Source: an uncultured Fluviicola sp. (lineage in GTDB: Bacteria > Bacteroidota > Bacteroidia > Flavobacteriales > Crocinitomicaceae). Taken from it: 64,000 bases of DNA. The stretch covers positions 1 through 64,000 of the forward strand of contig NZ_CAMLDC010000008.1 of assembly GCF_946478805.1 (NCBI RefSeq), given 5' to 3'. The position numbers and the translations under genes were made by a program. Shown piece after piece: positions 8,380-16,990 of the stretch (position 1 is its first letter; the number at the start of each line of letters is the position of its first letter). The notes under the pieces are model-generated. The model saw only the letters and a program-made list of their open reading frames with translations, was not told the DNA's origin and did no database searches.

Positions 8380-9303
8380 ATGAAAAAAGAAGAGGTCATT
8401 CATCAACGATTCAATAGTTTATCGGAGGCGTTCCATAGTTTTGGGCTGCCGGATCCTCAGCATCCGCTGATTGGTTTTATAAATGCTGAAACCAGCCAGG
8501 CAACGAGTGGCAATTTCCCTCAGTCACACGCCTTGAATTTTTATAAAATATCCTTAAAACGCCAGCTGAGTGGCAAGATCCGATACGGTCAAACATATTA
8601 TGATTTTGATGGTGGCGGCCTGTTGTTTGCTTCTCCAAACCAAATTATCGGGAATCAATCGGGAACGAATCCCGGAGAGTGTTCTCAATATACTTTGCTG
8701 ATCCATCCCGATTTTCTTTGGAATTATCCCCTGGCGAAAAAAATCAAACAATACGGATTTTTCTCCTATTCGATCAATGAAGCTTTACACTTGTCCGATA
8801 AGGAAAAGGAAACGGTCACGTCCATTTTTAAGATCATAGAGGAAGAATTAAACAGCAGGATCGATGACTTTAGCCAAGACGTGATTATTTCGCAGATCGA
8901 GTTACTGCTGAATTATGCGAACCGGTTCTATAAGCGCCAATTTATCACCCGTAAAGCGGTAAACAATGATCTGCTGCAAAAAGTGGATGAGATTCTGAAT
9001 AAATATTTTGATGATGAAGTTTCCGTCAAACAAGGATTACCAACCGTTCAATATCTTTCTGATAAACTCGCCATTTCTCCAAGTTACCTGAGTGATATGC
9101 TTCGTGCACTAACCGGACAGAATGCACAGCAGCACATCCACGATAAGCTTATCGAGAAGGCAAAAGAGAAATTATCGGTTACGAATTTGTCCGTGACTGA
9201 AATTGCTTATGAATTAGGCTTCGAATATCCACAATCATTCAGCAAGTTGTTCAAAGCAAAAACAAATCTTTCACCTTTGGAATTCCGGAAAACATTTAAT
9301 TGA
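8380..9303 (+). CDS. AraC-family transcriptional regulator
   Basis: I choose the ATG at 8380 (MKKEEVIHQRF), as in relatives; frames opening earlier overlap the SDR gene. The 307-residue protein has a cupin-like N-terminal sensing domain (YYDFDGGGLLFASPNQI) and a C-terminal double helix-turn-helix. The second of these, LSVTEIAYELGFEYPQSFSKLFKAKTNLSPLEFRK, is the AraC signature. It is a DNA-binding activator, probably of the SDR gene just upstream, which is inference from position. Confidence 0.9.
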   Translation: MKKEEVIHQRFNSLSEAFHSFGLPDPQHPLIGFINAETSQATSGNFPQSHALNFYKISLKRQLSGKIRYGQTYYDFDGGGLLFASPNQIIGNQSGTNPGECSQYTLLIHPDFLWNYPLAKKIKQYGFFSYSINEALHLSDKEKETVTSIFKIIEEELNSRIDDFSQDVIISQIELLLNYANRFYKRQFITRKAVNNDLLQKVDEILNKYFDDEVSVKQGLPTVQYLSDKLAISPSYLSDMLRALTGQNAQQHIHDKLIEKAKEKLSVTNLSVTEIAYELGFEYPQSFSKLFKAKTNLSPLEFRKTFN

Positions 9304-9388
9304 TTTTTAGATTGTCTCCAAATATCTACGATTCCTGCTGGAAAGCGTAAGAATATTAGTACTTTGGGAGAAGCTTAAACTTCAAAGG

Positions 9389-9970
9389 ATGATCAATGTA
9401 GCTGACAGAACTGAATTATGGCTTTTCGGGCAGGAAACCGCCCGGCTTTCTTTCCGAAGACTGACATCCGATGATTTTGATACGTGGCTGACTTTTTGCG
9501 AAGATTCCGAGATCATGCGCTATTTTGCTTTTCCGGAAACAGCTTCTGCATTGGAAAAATGTCAGCAATGGTTCGAGAAGATTACCTGGAGATACGAGAA
9601 TCTTCAAGGAGGAATGAATGCCTTGATCGATAAGAAAACACAAACATTTATTGGTCAATGCGGCTTATTGGTCCACACAGTGGACGACATGGAAGAATTG
9701 GAAATCGGTTATTCCCTGATGCCCGGATCGAGAGGTTTGGGTTATGCATTGGAAGCTGCGGGTAAATGTCGGGATTTTGCTTTTCAAAATGATTTCAGCG
9801 ATTCCCTGATTTCTATCATACATCCGGAAAATATCGCTTCTCAGAATGTAGCGCTGAAAAACGGGATGAAACTTTCAAAACAAACAGTTTACAATGGTAT
9901 GCCGGTGAACGTTTACCGTATTACAAAGGCCGAATGGGAAAATAACTTTGAAAAGGGAACCTTAAACTAA
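9389..9970 (+). CDS. GNAT acetyltransferase (RimJ/RimL-like)
   Basis: The 193-residue protein begins with TARLSFRRLTSDDFDTWLTF, the N-terminal strand-helix of RimJ/RimL-type acetyltransferases. The acetyl-CoA loop is ELEIGYSLMPGSRGLGYALEAAGKCRDFAF, and the late motif IHPENIASQNVALKNGMKL is the usual asparagine-rich loop. It transfers acetyl to an amine or amino terminus; the acceptor is unknown. It is one of five GNAT genes in the window. Confidence 0.9.
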   Translation: MINVADRTELWLFGQETARLSFRRLTSDDFDTWLTFCEDSEIMRYFAFPETASALEKCQQWFEKITWRYENLQGGMNALIDKKTQTFIGQCGLLVHTVDDMEELEIGYSLMPGSRGLGYALEAAGKCRDFAFQNDFSDSLISIIHPENIASQNVALKNGMKLSKQTVYNGMPVNVYRITKAEWENNFEKGTLN

Positions 9971-10097
9971 AATGACCTAAATCGAGGGAGTAATCCTATT
10001 TGGATTTGAACCCGAATCGTCCCGATTAAAAAAAACGCTTATCTTTCATTCTTCAATTTTTAAGGTTCGTTAAACAAAATAAACTTAGAATTCCAGT

Positions 10098-10457
10098 ATG
10101 AAAGATTTTCAAGAAATCGAATTGTCCGATTCAGCAAAGACGGACGGTCAAAAAGCAATCAAAACAGTTTATCAACTTTTGATCTTGATGGGGATAGAAT
10201 ATGTCATATCGATCGGTTGGTTTATTTTACAAAAAATAGTTATTCCCGTCTTTTTTGAAAAACGTGGAGATACGGACTGGAAAAAAATAGGGCTTCTTTA
10301 CAAAAATTTTGGGTGGACAACGGACATCCTATCTGTAATAGCCATTCTAATTTTCAGCATCGTCATTCCAAATAAGATCGCTAGGATATTTTTATTTGTT
10401 TTTCTCGGATTAAAAATCATATTTATCGTTAGCTATAGAATATTGGAACCTCAATAA
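10098..10457 (+). CDS. Small membrane protein of unknown function
   Basis: The 119-residue protein has three hydrophobic segments, around residues 25-47, 70-90 and 92-115, and a charged cytoplasmic start. I recognise no family. The base composition is more AT-rich than in neighbouring genes. It has its own space on both sides (about 130 bp before and 85 after), so it is probably transcribed alone. Confidence 0.6.
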   Translation: MKDFQEIELSDSAKTDGQKAIKTVYQLLILMGIEYVISIGWFILQKIVIPVFFEKRGDTDWKKIGLLYKNFGWTTDILSVIAILIFSIVIPNKIARIFLFVFLGLKIIFIVSYRILEPQ

Positions 10458-10541
10458 ATCTGGCAACTATCTCATAGCTGTTAAATGACTATTCGGTAAA
10501 CAGCGATGATTTGAATTTTAATTCTCTCAAAAACAACTGCT

Positions 10542-10964
10542 TTGAAAAATTCAACCAATCAAATTGACGCTCTTGAATCCGATTATTTGTACAAAAGCCA
10601 ATCCCAAATTCCAAATTCGGGTCAAGGGCTATTTACGGTAATCGATATTTACAAAGACGAAACGATTGCCCTATTTAAAGGCGAACTTCTCAGCGATTTA
10701 GAAGCAAAAATAAGAGCCGAGGCCGGAAATGACGGGTACTTTATCAATTTATTGGACGGTAGCATCATGGATTCAAAAAATGTAGAGTGCTTTGCAAAAT
10801 ATGCCAATGATGCCGAAGGATCGTCTGCTTCAAAATTTAAAAACAATACCCGAATTACCTTAGATTTGAACAACAATGTTTGTATCGAGGCGCTAAGAAA
10901 TATCCGGGCAAATGAAGAGTTGTTTTGCAGTTATGGGAAAGACTATTGGAAAAAGCATGGATGA
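10542..10964 (+). CDS. SET-domain protein, TTG start
   Basis: The 140-residue protein is a stand-alone SET domain. Seen: GQGLFTVIDIYKDETI (the GxGLF start), YFINLLDGSIMD, the cofactor-side NVECFAKYANDA, and the closing EELFCSYGKDYW, which matches the C-terminal ELxxDYG-type motif. SET enzymes methylate lysine using S-adenosylmethionine; bacterial ones have few known targets. No in-frame ATG precedes the domain, so translation seems to begin at the TTG at 10542, giving a protein just the size of the domain. Confidence 0.8.
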   Translation: MKNSTNQIDALESDYLYKSQSQIPNSGQGLFTVIDIYKDETIALFKGELLSDLEAKIRAEAGNDGYFINLLDGSIMDSKNVECFAKYANDAEGSSASKFKNNTRITLDLNNNVCIEALRNIRANEELFCSYGKDYWKKHG

Positions 10965-11068
10965 AATGTTTATAAAGACAGGAAAAGCGAAAGTTATTCG
11001 TTTTAGTGCGCTTGAAGTTGTTTGCAAGGCTTTGGATGATGATATTTGGAATTTGTAGATGATAGTTT

Positions 11069-11389
11069 ATGAGAGCAGAAGAAACAGCATATTTAGCCAT
11101 CGGGCGCAGGTTGAAAGGAGCGCAGGAAAGTCAAATGTTCGGCAAACCCTGTTTTAAGGTAAATGGGAAAGCTTTTATGAGTCTTTTTGACAATCAACTG
11201 GTCTTTAAATTGACCGGTGACGCTCACACAGAAGCGTTGAGTCTGGATGGTTCTCAATTGTTCGATCCTTCGGGTAAAGGCAGACCAATGAAGGAATGGG
11301 TGCAAGTTCCGTTTGATTACGAGGAAAAATGGCAGATCTTTGCACAAAGTGCTTTGGAGTATGTTTTAATGCTAAATAAGCAAAAGTGA
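11069..11389 (+). CDS. YjbR/TfoX-like small protein
   Basis: The 106-residue protein begins with ETAYLAIGRRLKGAQESQMFGKPCFKVNGKAFMSLFDNQLVFKL and ends DYEEKWQIFAQSALEYVLML. The MFGKPCFKVNGK strand-turn is shared by the TfoX-N and YjbR/MmcQ small-domain proteins, which share a fold. The function is unknown. Two further relatives of this broad group lie at 13981 and 53957. The exact family assignment is tentative. Confidence 0.7.
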   Translation: MRAEETAYLAIGRRLKGAQESQMFGKPCFKVNGKAFMSLFDNQLVFKLTGDAHTEALSLDGSQLFDPSGKGRPMKEWVQVPFDYEEKWQIFAQSALEYVLMLNKQK

Positions 11390-11437
11390 TAAGATCGTTT
11401 GTAACTATCAAATTTAAAAGGAAATAGAAACACCGGG

Positions 11438-11995
11438 ATGAACTTTAACTTTAAACTGATTGAAACAAAACGACTACTTCTCAAAGGACTTTCTCCGGAG
11501 GATATGACGATAGTTTTTGAGCAAAACCCAAAACAAACAGTCATGACGATCCTGGGGCATCGCTCGGAAGCCGATTATGAGAAGGAATACCTGAAGTACA
11601 AAAACGGATATGCAACTTATAACCGAAGCTTCATGCTATTTCTACTCGTTGATAAGACATCGGATAAGATCATTGGCCGTTGTGGATTGCATAACTGGAA
11701 TGCGGATCACCGACGCGCGGAAATCGGTTATGTGATGGAAGATGAGGATTCTAAAAAACAAGGATTGATGGGAGAAGCTGTTGAAGCAATAATCGACTAT
11801 GGATTCAAGGTTCTCAATCTGCACCGGATAGAAGCATTGGTAGGCAGAGAGAATATTCCGTCCCTGAGATTGATGGAAAAGAATAACTTTATCCGGGAAG
11901 GAGTATTGCGTGAGCATTATTATGTTGCGGGAAAGTTCGAAGATTCCATCATGTTCTCGAAACTCCTGGAAGAAGATATGAATGAAAAGAAGTAA
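11438..11995 (+). CDS. GNAT acetyltransferase (RimJ/RimL-like)
   Basis: The 185-residue protein starts ETKRLLLKGLSPEDM, the first strand of RimJ/RimL-like enzymes. The acetyl-CoA region is HRRAEIGYVMEDEDSKKQGLMGEAVEAIIDYGF, followed by HRIEALVGRENIPSLRLMEKNNFIREG, the typical ENxxSxxLxEKxGF loop. It is a small amine acetyltransferase, possibly acting on ribosomal N termini or a drug. It precedes a second GNAT gene by 15 bp, probably on one transcript. Confidence 0.92.
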   Translation: MNFNFKLIETKRLLLKGLSPEDMTIVFEQNPKQTVMTILGHRSEADYEKEYLKYKNGYATYNRSFMLFLLVDKTSDKIIGRCGLHNWNADHRRAEIGYVMEDEDSKKQGLMGEAVEAIIDYGFKVLNLHRIEALVGRENIPSLRLMEKNNFIREGVLREHYYVAGKFEDSIMFSKLLEEDMNEKK

Positions 11996-12010
11996 CTAAA
12001 ACGCGGTCAA

Positions 12011-12484
12011 ATGTATTCAATCTTACCATTTATAGAAGAACACCAACCGGCCATCGAAGAATTGATGAATGAAATTCAGGAAGAGTTTGACCTTCCTTTC
12101 AGGAATCCGAATTCGGTATCTGTTTCAGAATATGTCGAAGCCGGGAACCATTTTTGGGTAGCTCTTCATGACGATCGGGTTATCGGCACAATCGGGTTGT
12201 CGGGTTTTGACAGTACTACAGGTGTCTTAAGAAATATGTTCGTGGCAAAAGAACACCGGGGAGGACAAACGGCTATTGCGAAATCCTTGTTGGATACGGT
12301 ACTTGACAAAGCAAAAACTCTTGGGTATACAGCGATCTATTTGGGTACGATGGATCAATTCAGGGCAGCTCAGAAGTTCTATGCCAAAAACAGGTTTGTT
12401 CTCATCCCAAGATCAGATTTACCGGATAAAATGAGCTTCAATCCCGTGGACACCTTGTTCTATGTTTTAAGGAATGAGAAGTAA
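12011..12484 (+). CDS. GNAT acetyltransferase
   Basis: The 157-residue protein is a single GNAT domain: DRVIGTIGLSGFDSTTGVLRNMFVAKEHRGGQTAIAKSLLDTVLDKAKTLGY holds the strand 4 and the acetyl-CoA loop, here HRGGQTAIAKSL in place of the commoner QxxGxGxxL. LGTMDQFRAAQKFYAKNRFVLI is the C-terminal region. It differs in type from the preceding GNAT. The acceptor is unknown. It overlaps only an upstream extension of the next lipoprotein frame. Confidence 0.88.
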   Translation: MYSILPFIEEHQPAIEELMNEIQEEFDLPFRNPNSVSVSEYVEAGNHFWVALHDDRVIGTIGLSGFDSTTGVLRNMFVAKEHRGGQTAIAKSLLDTVLDKAKTLGYTAIYLGTMDQFRAAQKFYAKNRFVLIPRSDLPDKMSFNPVDTLFYVLRNEK

Positions 12485-12506
12485 TAATCCCAAAAAAACG
12501 CAATAT

Positions 12507-13073
12507 ATGAAGTTGGCTATTTATATAGCTGTTCTAGGAATTTTTATACTTGGTTCATGTAACGATTCTAAAAAGCGTGTGCAAAATTCTCGGAAACCAA
12601 TCGATGTCAAAAAAGACATGGTCGATTACAAAGACACCTTGAAATCGTCTGAGTTTGATTTGATTAAAAAGATTGGGCAGAATAGTGACGATTTGAAAGA
12701 CAGTTTGGTCAATTTGGCCGAAAGTGCAATGGGAATCACCATCGAATCCTTAGGTGAGGAGGCTTGGGTGATAAACATGTGGTATGGCGGATCGTATGAA
12801 GATATCTTCATCTACAAAAAAAAACAACAGGGAACTTATGAGAGAATCCTTTGGGTTTCGGGAGCCATCAGTTTTAAGGTTCAGACTTTGAGCGATGATG
12901 GATTGAAACGGGTTCTGATAAAGAACAATAGGAACAGGAAAATGGCTTTATTTGTCTATAATGGAACCGATTACTCAAGTTATTTGGATCAGGGATTCAA
13001 AAGAAGCTTGAAGAATCCATTTGGTATTTCAACTTTGAAAGAAATGGAAATCTATAATGAAATGAACTATTAG
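12507..13073 (+). CDS. Putative lipoprotein of unknown function
   Basis: The ATG at 12507 gives MKLAIYIAVLGIFILGSC, a signal peptide with lipobox LGSC and the lipidated Cys at residue 18; a longer frame from 12474 would bury this signal. The mature protein (about 170 residues) is Lys/Asp-rich with several beta-strand stretches. I do not recognise a family. It should be anchored in the envelope and stands 22 bp after a GNAT gene. Confidence 0.75.
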   Translation: MKLAIYIAVLGIFILGSCNDSKKRVQNSRKPIDVKKDMVDYKDTLKSSEFDLIKKIGQNSDDLKDSLVNLAESAMGITIESLGEEAWVINMWYGGSYEDIFIYKKKQQGTYERILWVSGAISFKVQTLSDDGLKRVLIKNNRNRKMALFVYNGTDYSSYLDQGFKRSLKNPFGISTLKEMEIYNEMNY

Positions 13074-13121
13074 ATAAATGCGAAAACTAAGCTTAAATTT
13101 GAAGAACAAATACGATACTGA

Positions 13122-13565
13122 ATGGCAGAAAAGAAACCGAAACTGGCAGAGATCAAGACTAAACCAACGGTGGTAAGTGTAAGGGATTTCATTAACACTA
13201 TCGAAGACGAACAAAAACGCAATGACAGTTCCACCCTGGTTGAAATGATGAGAAAAGCAAGCGGGGAAGAACCGGTCCTGTGGGGCAGTTCGATCGTCGG
13301 TTTTGGAAACAAAAGATACAGGAGCGAAAGAAGTGGGAGGGAAGTAGATTGGTTTTTGATCGGTTTTGCACCACGAAAAGCGAATTTGTCCTTGTATCTG
13401 AGTGTAGGAATTGAAGACCGTTCTGCGGTATTGGAGCAATTGGGCAAATACAAAACGGATGGAGGTTGTATCTACGTCAAGAAACTAACGGATGTGAACC
13501 TGGATGTACTCCAGGGAATGATTGAGTTGGCTTTGGTTAAAAATCAAAATTTAAATAATGGATAA
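13122..13565 (+). CDS. DUF1801-domain protein
   Basis: The 147-residue protein has the DUF1801 core: EPVLWGSSIVGFGNKRYRSE, DWFLIGFAPRKANLSLYL and GGCIYVKKLTDVNLDVLQGMIELAL. This is the classical branch seen also at 49629. Members are small cytoplasmic frataxin-like-fold proteins of unknown biochemical role. The stop overlaps the next gene by eight bases. Confidence 0.9.
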   Translation: MAEKKPKLAEIKTKPTVVSVRDFINTIEDEQKRNDSSTLVEMMRKASGEEPVLWGSSIVGFGNKRYRSERSGREVDWFLIGFAPRKANLSLYLSVGIEDRSAVLEQLGKYKTDGGCIYVKKLTDVNLDVLQGMIELALVKNQNLNNG

Positions 13566-13950
13566 TAACTACATTACAGGGCTTTTTTCCATGCTTTTTG
13601 TCCTCCTTATTTCACGAATTCTAAGTGAAAGGGCAATGAAAAAGCTGGACCAAAATCAAAAGGTGGCACTTTTGGATCTTTTCTCAAATAGACGGATTTA
13701 CAATTATGTAATTCTGATCGGGATCATCGGATTGTTTTTTGCCTGTTCAAAATTTGAATTAATCTCTTCCGCCTTCAATATTGTTATCTACGTTATTTTA
13801 TTAACCTTATATATTTTCATCAATACATTGCTATCTTATCGGAAATTAAAGGATTATGATTTTCCGGATTTTTATATTAGAACCTATCTTTTTACTTCGT
13901 CATTGAGAATCGTCGGGTTGGTTGTGTTTTTTGCTTTTATGGTAATTTAA
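13558..13950 (+). CDS. Small membrane protein of unknown function
   Basis: The 130-residue protein shows four hydrophobic stretches, around residues 5-22, 44-62, 67-93 and 106-129. I recognise no family. The start overlaps the end of the DUF1801 gene by eight bases, so the two are translationally coupled. A functional tie is not evident. Confidence 0.65.
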   Translation: MDNNYITGLFSMLFVLLISRILSERAMKKLDQNQKVALLDLFSNRRIYNYVILIGIIGLFFACSKFELISSAFNIVIYVILLTLYIFINTLLSYRKLKDYDFPDFYIRTYLFTSSLRIVGLVVFFAFMVI

Positions 13951-13980
13951 ACAACCTAGTAAACGCTAAAACAAATTAAA

Positions 13981-14307
13981 ATGGCTTCAAATCAACAGGC
14001 TGTCGATTTTATTATCGACCAGGTGAATTCTTCAGGAAGAGTGACCTATAAGAAAATGTTTGGGGAATACGGACTGTATTTCGATATCAAACTATTTGCG
14101 CTTGTTTGCGATAACAAGTTGTTCATCAAACCTACGTCGGCGGGAAGAGCATTTATCGGTAATGTGGTGGAAGCTCCTCCATATCCCGGCGCAAAACCCA
14201 GCTTTTTGATCGAAGACAAAATAGAAGACTCCGATTGGTTGAACGAATTGATCCGATTGACTGTCGAGGAATTACCTGAACCGAAACCGAAAAAAAGAAA
14301 GCCCTGA
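13981..14307 (+). CDS. TfoX N-terminal-domain protein
   Basis: The 108-residue protein is a TfoX-N domain: VTYKKMFGEYGLYFDIKLFALVCDNKLFIKPTSAGRAF is the family core, and a basic tail (PKPKKRKP) follows. In gamma-proteobacteria TfoX/Sxy activates competence genes, but stand-alone TfoX-N proteins in Bacteroidota have no known role. It converges on the GlxA-type regulator, whose stop is only five bases away. Confidence 0.88.
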   Translation: MASNQQAVDFIIDQVNSSGRVTYKKMFGEYGLYFDIKLFALVCDNKLFIKPTSAGRAFIGNVVEAPPYPGAKPSFLIEDKIEDSDWLNELIRLTVEELPEPKPKKRKP

Positions 14308-14312
14308 TTTAA

Positions 14313-15299
14313 TCAACGAACTGCCGCTTCCTTATTGTATTTATTCCGGTATTCCAGTGGCGACATGCCGGTGATTTTTCGGAACACTTCACGAAATGCC
14401 TTCACATCCGAGTAACCCACATCGTACATCACTTCATTGATAGTTTTCCGGCTGCTTTCGAACGCTTTTTTTGCCGATTCGACTTTTACCCGTTGGGTAT
14501 ATTCAACAGGTGTGTTTCCGGTAGCTTTAATGAATCTTCGGTCAAAATTCCGTCTTCCTACCGCTAACCTGGAAGCCAGGTGCTCAATGGAAATTTTGTT
14601 GGACAGCTCGCTCTCAATGAAGGTCTGAGCCTGTCTGATGATTTCGTCATTATGGAGTTTCTGTCCGTTAAAGATCACAAATTCGGATTGGCTGTTCCGG
14701 TCCATTTCGATCTGGAAAACTTTCGAGCAGAAAATAGCCGTATGCCGGTCGAAATACTTTTCTATCAGGTAAATGATCAGATTCAGGAATGAATAAGCTC
14801 CACCGTTGGTATAAATCCCTTTTTCATCCGTTATCAGCCTGTCCGGTTCCAGGTTGACTTTGGGGAAGAGCGCTTTGAAGCCATTGACCGCCGACCAATG
14901 AGTAGAACAACTTTGCCCGTTTAACAATCCGCTTGAAGCCAATATAAAAGCTCCTGTACAAATACTTGCCACTTCTGCACCTTGCTTGTACTGCTTTTCA
15001 ATCCAATTAATGAGGAATTGGTTTGCTTTTATAGCTTCCTGATAATTGTGGTTCAATGACGGAATGATAATCAGGTTCGTTTTTGCAATATCGGCAAGAT
15101 GAATATGAGGTTTCACTTCAAACAAACCGTCGAAAAATGGGATGTTCTTTGAAATTCCGGCTAATTGAATGACAAACTGCTCGGGATTGCCGTTTTGTTT
15201 CCAATACTCATTGGCCTTGGAAAACAGTTTATATGCGCCGACAATGCTGCTGAGGTTGTTCCCTTCTCCTTCCGGAACAATGATCGTGATGTGTTTCAT
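14313..15299 (-). CDS. GlxA-type regulator (DJ-1/PfpI + AraC)
   Basis: From the ATG at 15299 the 328-residue protein has an N-terminal DJ-1/PfpI-like domain (MKHITIIVPEGEGNNLSS..., nucleophile-elbow region ASICTGAFILASSG with Cys), then an AraC helix-turn-helix pair, ending NRNFDRRF... TINEVMYDVGYSDVKAFREVFRKITGMSPLEYR. Such GlxA-type proteins are transcriptional activators. An extra 14 residues in a longer frame would run into its own promoter. Its promoter lies back to back with that of the DinB/AHSA1 pair, which is the obvious candidate target. Confidence 0.92.
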   Translation of the reverse strand: MKHITIIVPEGEGNNLSSIVGAYKLFSKANEYWKQNGNPEQFVIQLAGISKNIPFFDGLFEVKPHIHLADIAKTNLIIIPSLNHNYQEAIKANQFLINWIEKQYKQGAEVASICTGAFILASSGLLNGQSCSTHWSAVNGFKALFPKVNLEPDRLITDEKGIYTNGGAYSFLNLIIYLIEKYFDRHTAIFCSKVFQIEMDRNSQSEFVIFNGQKLHNDEIIRQAQTFIESELSNKISIEHLASRLAVGRRNFDRRFIKATGNTPVEYTQRVKVESAKKAFESSRKTINEVMYDVGYSDVKAFREVFRKITGMSPLEYRNKYNKEAAVR

Positions 15300-15315
15300 G
15301 GCAACCAATTTTCTA

Positions 15316-15346
15316 CAAATGTACAAAAGACCCTTGTCCAAATCAA
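15316..15346 (-). promoter_or_regulatory. Promoter of the GlxA-type regulator gene
   Basis: Read on the minus strand, TTG (15346-15344) is followed after exactly 20 bases by TACATTTG (15323-15316), the Bacteroidota -33/-7 pair. The start codon is 16 bases downstream. The fit supports the ATG at 15299. Confidence 0.7.
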
Positions 15347-15371
15347 CCCGTTAGATTGTCTATTTAGCCAC

Positions 15372-15402
15372 TTGTCGGGGTGATATTTAGACCATAGCTT
15401 TG
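15372..15402 (+). promoter_or_regulatory. Promoter of the DinB-AHSA1 operon
   Basis: TTG (15372-15374), a 20-base spacer and TAGCTTTG (15395-15402) match the Bacteroidota -33/-7 promoter. The DinB start codon at 15426 follows 23 bases later. It is divergent from the GlxA promoter, 25 bp away. Confidence 0.7.
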
Positions 15403-15425
15403 CTGGACATTCAAAATTGATAACT

Positions 15426-15905
15426 ATGACAACAAATCAAACAATGGTAAAAATCATTCTCGACAGATGGGATGCATCTGTAAAGCAGTGCGACACACTT
15501 GTAAACACTTTGTCGGATGAACAATTACAAAGAGAAATAGCTCCTGGTAAGAACCGGGGAATTTATTTATTGGGGCATCTGATTGCAGTTAACGATCACA
15601 TGCTTCCTTTATTGGATTTGGGAGCCGCAAAGCATGCTGAATTGGATGAGGCTTTTATCAAATCTCCGGACAAGGCAGTTAGTGAACTTCCATCTGTTGC
15701 TGAATTGAGATCCATGTGGAATACGCAGAAGGAAGAGATGAAACAGCAATTTGACAAGTTGAGTACGGAAAACTGGTTTGAACGACATACTTCAGTATCC
15801 GAAGAGGATTTTGCGAAAGAACCGCACCGAAACAAACTGAACATCGTCCTGACGAGAACCACACACTTGACCTATCATACAGGACAATTGGTTTATTTAA
15901 AGTAG
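15426..15905 (+). CDS. DinB-family protein
   Basis: I take the ATG at 15426 rather than a TTG three codons earlier. The 159-residue protein is a four-helix DinB-like fold with metal-ligand-type histidines: IYLLGHLIAVNDHML in helix 2 and RTTHLTYHTGQLVYL at the end. Relatives include mycothiol- and bacillithiol-dependent transferases, where three His bind a metal. The role here is unknown. Its stop is immediately followed by the AHSA1 gene start, with no spacer. Confidence 0.9.
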   Translation: MTTNQTMVKIILDRWDASVKQCDTLVNTLSDEQLQREIAPGKNRGIYLLGHLIAVNDHMLPLLDLGAAKHAELDEAFIKSPDKAVSELPSVAELRSMWNTQKEEMKQQFDKLSTENWFERHTSVSEEDFAKEPHRNKLNIVLTRTTHLTYHTGQLVYLK

Positions 15906-16343
15906 ATGACGATGGTAACAGATTTCACATTCACTGTAACAACAGATAAAACGCCTCAGGAAGTTTTTCAGGCAATCAAGCAAGTTCGGTCCTGGTGGTC
16001 CGGATTGTATGAAGAGGAGTTTACCGGCGATTCCGAAAAATTGGGAGATGAATTCAGTTTTCGCGCAGGTGGCGGAGCGCATTATTCCAAACAAAAATTG
16101 GTCGAACTTGTTCCGAACGAAAAAATTGTCTGGCTGATCACGGAAAGCGATTTCACTTTCATCGAGAAAGCCGATGAATGGACGGGAACGAAACTGGTTT
16201 TTGAAATTTCGGAGAAAGACGGTAAAACCCAATTGGTTTTTACGCACGAAGGTTTGACCCCTGAAGTGGAATGTTATGATGCTTGTGCCCCGGCATGGTC
16301 CCAGTATTTGAAAGAGAAATTCCTACCATTTGTAAATCAGTAA
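15906..16343 (+). CDS. SRPBCC/AHSA1-domain protein
   Basis: The 145-residue protein reads FTVTTDKTPQEVFQAIKQVRSWWSGLYEEEFTGDSEKLGDEFSFRAGGGAHYSKQKLVELVPNEKIVWLI, the AHSA1 N-terminal half with the WWS cavity motif, and ends CAPAWSQYLKEKFLPFV. It directly abuts the DinB gene (stop then start), so the pair is one operon under the promoter at 15372. The ligand is unknown. An ATG at 15912 is an alternative start. Confidence 0.9.
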   Translation: MTMVTDFTFTVTTDKTPQEVFQAIKQVRSWWSGLYEEEFTGDSEKLGDEFSFRAGGGAHYSKQKLVELVPNEKIVWLITESDFTFIEKADEWTGTKLVFEISEKDGKTQLVFTHEGLTPEVECYDACAPAWSQYLKEKFLPFVNQ

Positions 16344-16370
16344 AATACAAATACATTCCTATTTCAATTC

Positions 16371-16415
16371 AAGCGACTTGTCGGCCAATTGGTTGATGAG
16401 TCGCTTTTTTATTTT
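16371..16415 (+). terminator. Intrinsic terminator of the DinB-AHSA1 operon
   Basis: AAGCGACT (16371-16378) pairs with AGTCGCTT (16399-16406) across a 20-base loop and is followed by TTTTATTTT. It closes the operon begun at 15372. Confidence 0.75.
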
Positions 16416-16508
16416 GTGCAGTTGTTCTAAAATTGATCAGTTAATAGATTCCATAAGATTTATAATTGGAATAATTTCTATTTTTCGGCAGTATAAAACA
16501 CTATTCAT

Positions 16509-16877
16509 ATGAAACTATCAAGAAACTGGCTCAATCGAATTGAAGGCGTGGGATTAATCCTCATCCTGTTTTCTTTTTTTGTACAATCATTTCAAAGTGA
16601 CTCCGAGAGTTCATTCAGGGAATCACAGAATTATCATTTGAATAAGAAGTTGGACCATATCTGGCGATTGATCGGGAAGGAATATACCAAGGAGCATTCA
16701 AAGAGTGAGATTGATTTAAAATTGTATGAAACCGACTGGGAATTCTATTCCAAACAAGTGAAGGAGTTGGAAAATTGGGAAGGGAAAATCCAATTGTTCT
16801 CGCAAATCGGTACCTGGATCTTTGTATTGGGAACCGTTTTGGTCATAGCGCCTAAATTTATGGAGGAAAAGGAATAA
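16509..16877 (+). CDS. Membrane protein of unknown function
   Basis: The 122-residue protein has one hydrophobic segment at residues 13-28 and another at 97-115, with a charged, helical periplasmic or cytoplasmic stretch of about 65 residues between them. I do not recognise a family. It is a single gene behind a terminator. Confidence 0.6.
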   Translation: MKLSRNWLNRIEGVGLILILFSFFVQSFQSDSESSFRESQNYHLNKKLDHIWRLIGKEYTKEHSKSEIDLKLYETDWEFYSKQVKELENWEGKIQLFSQIGTWIFVLGTVLVIAPKFMEEKE

Positions 16878-16990
16878 CTTCTCAATACGCACGTTCCAAT
16901 GTTTATTTAAACCTTTTCACTTGGATTTTTTTTAATTTTACATGAATACGTAAAACAACTTATAACCAGCTAAATCAAATTTTCGGATCT

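Noticed and set aside
10000..10040. Short AATCG-TCC-CGATT hairpin before 10098
   Set aside because: Only five-bp arms and followed by A, not T, so it is not a convincing terminator.
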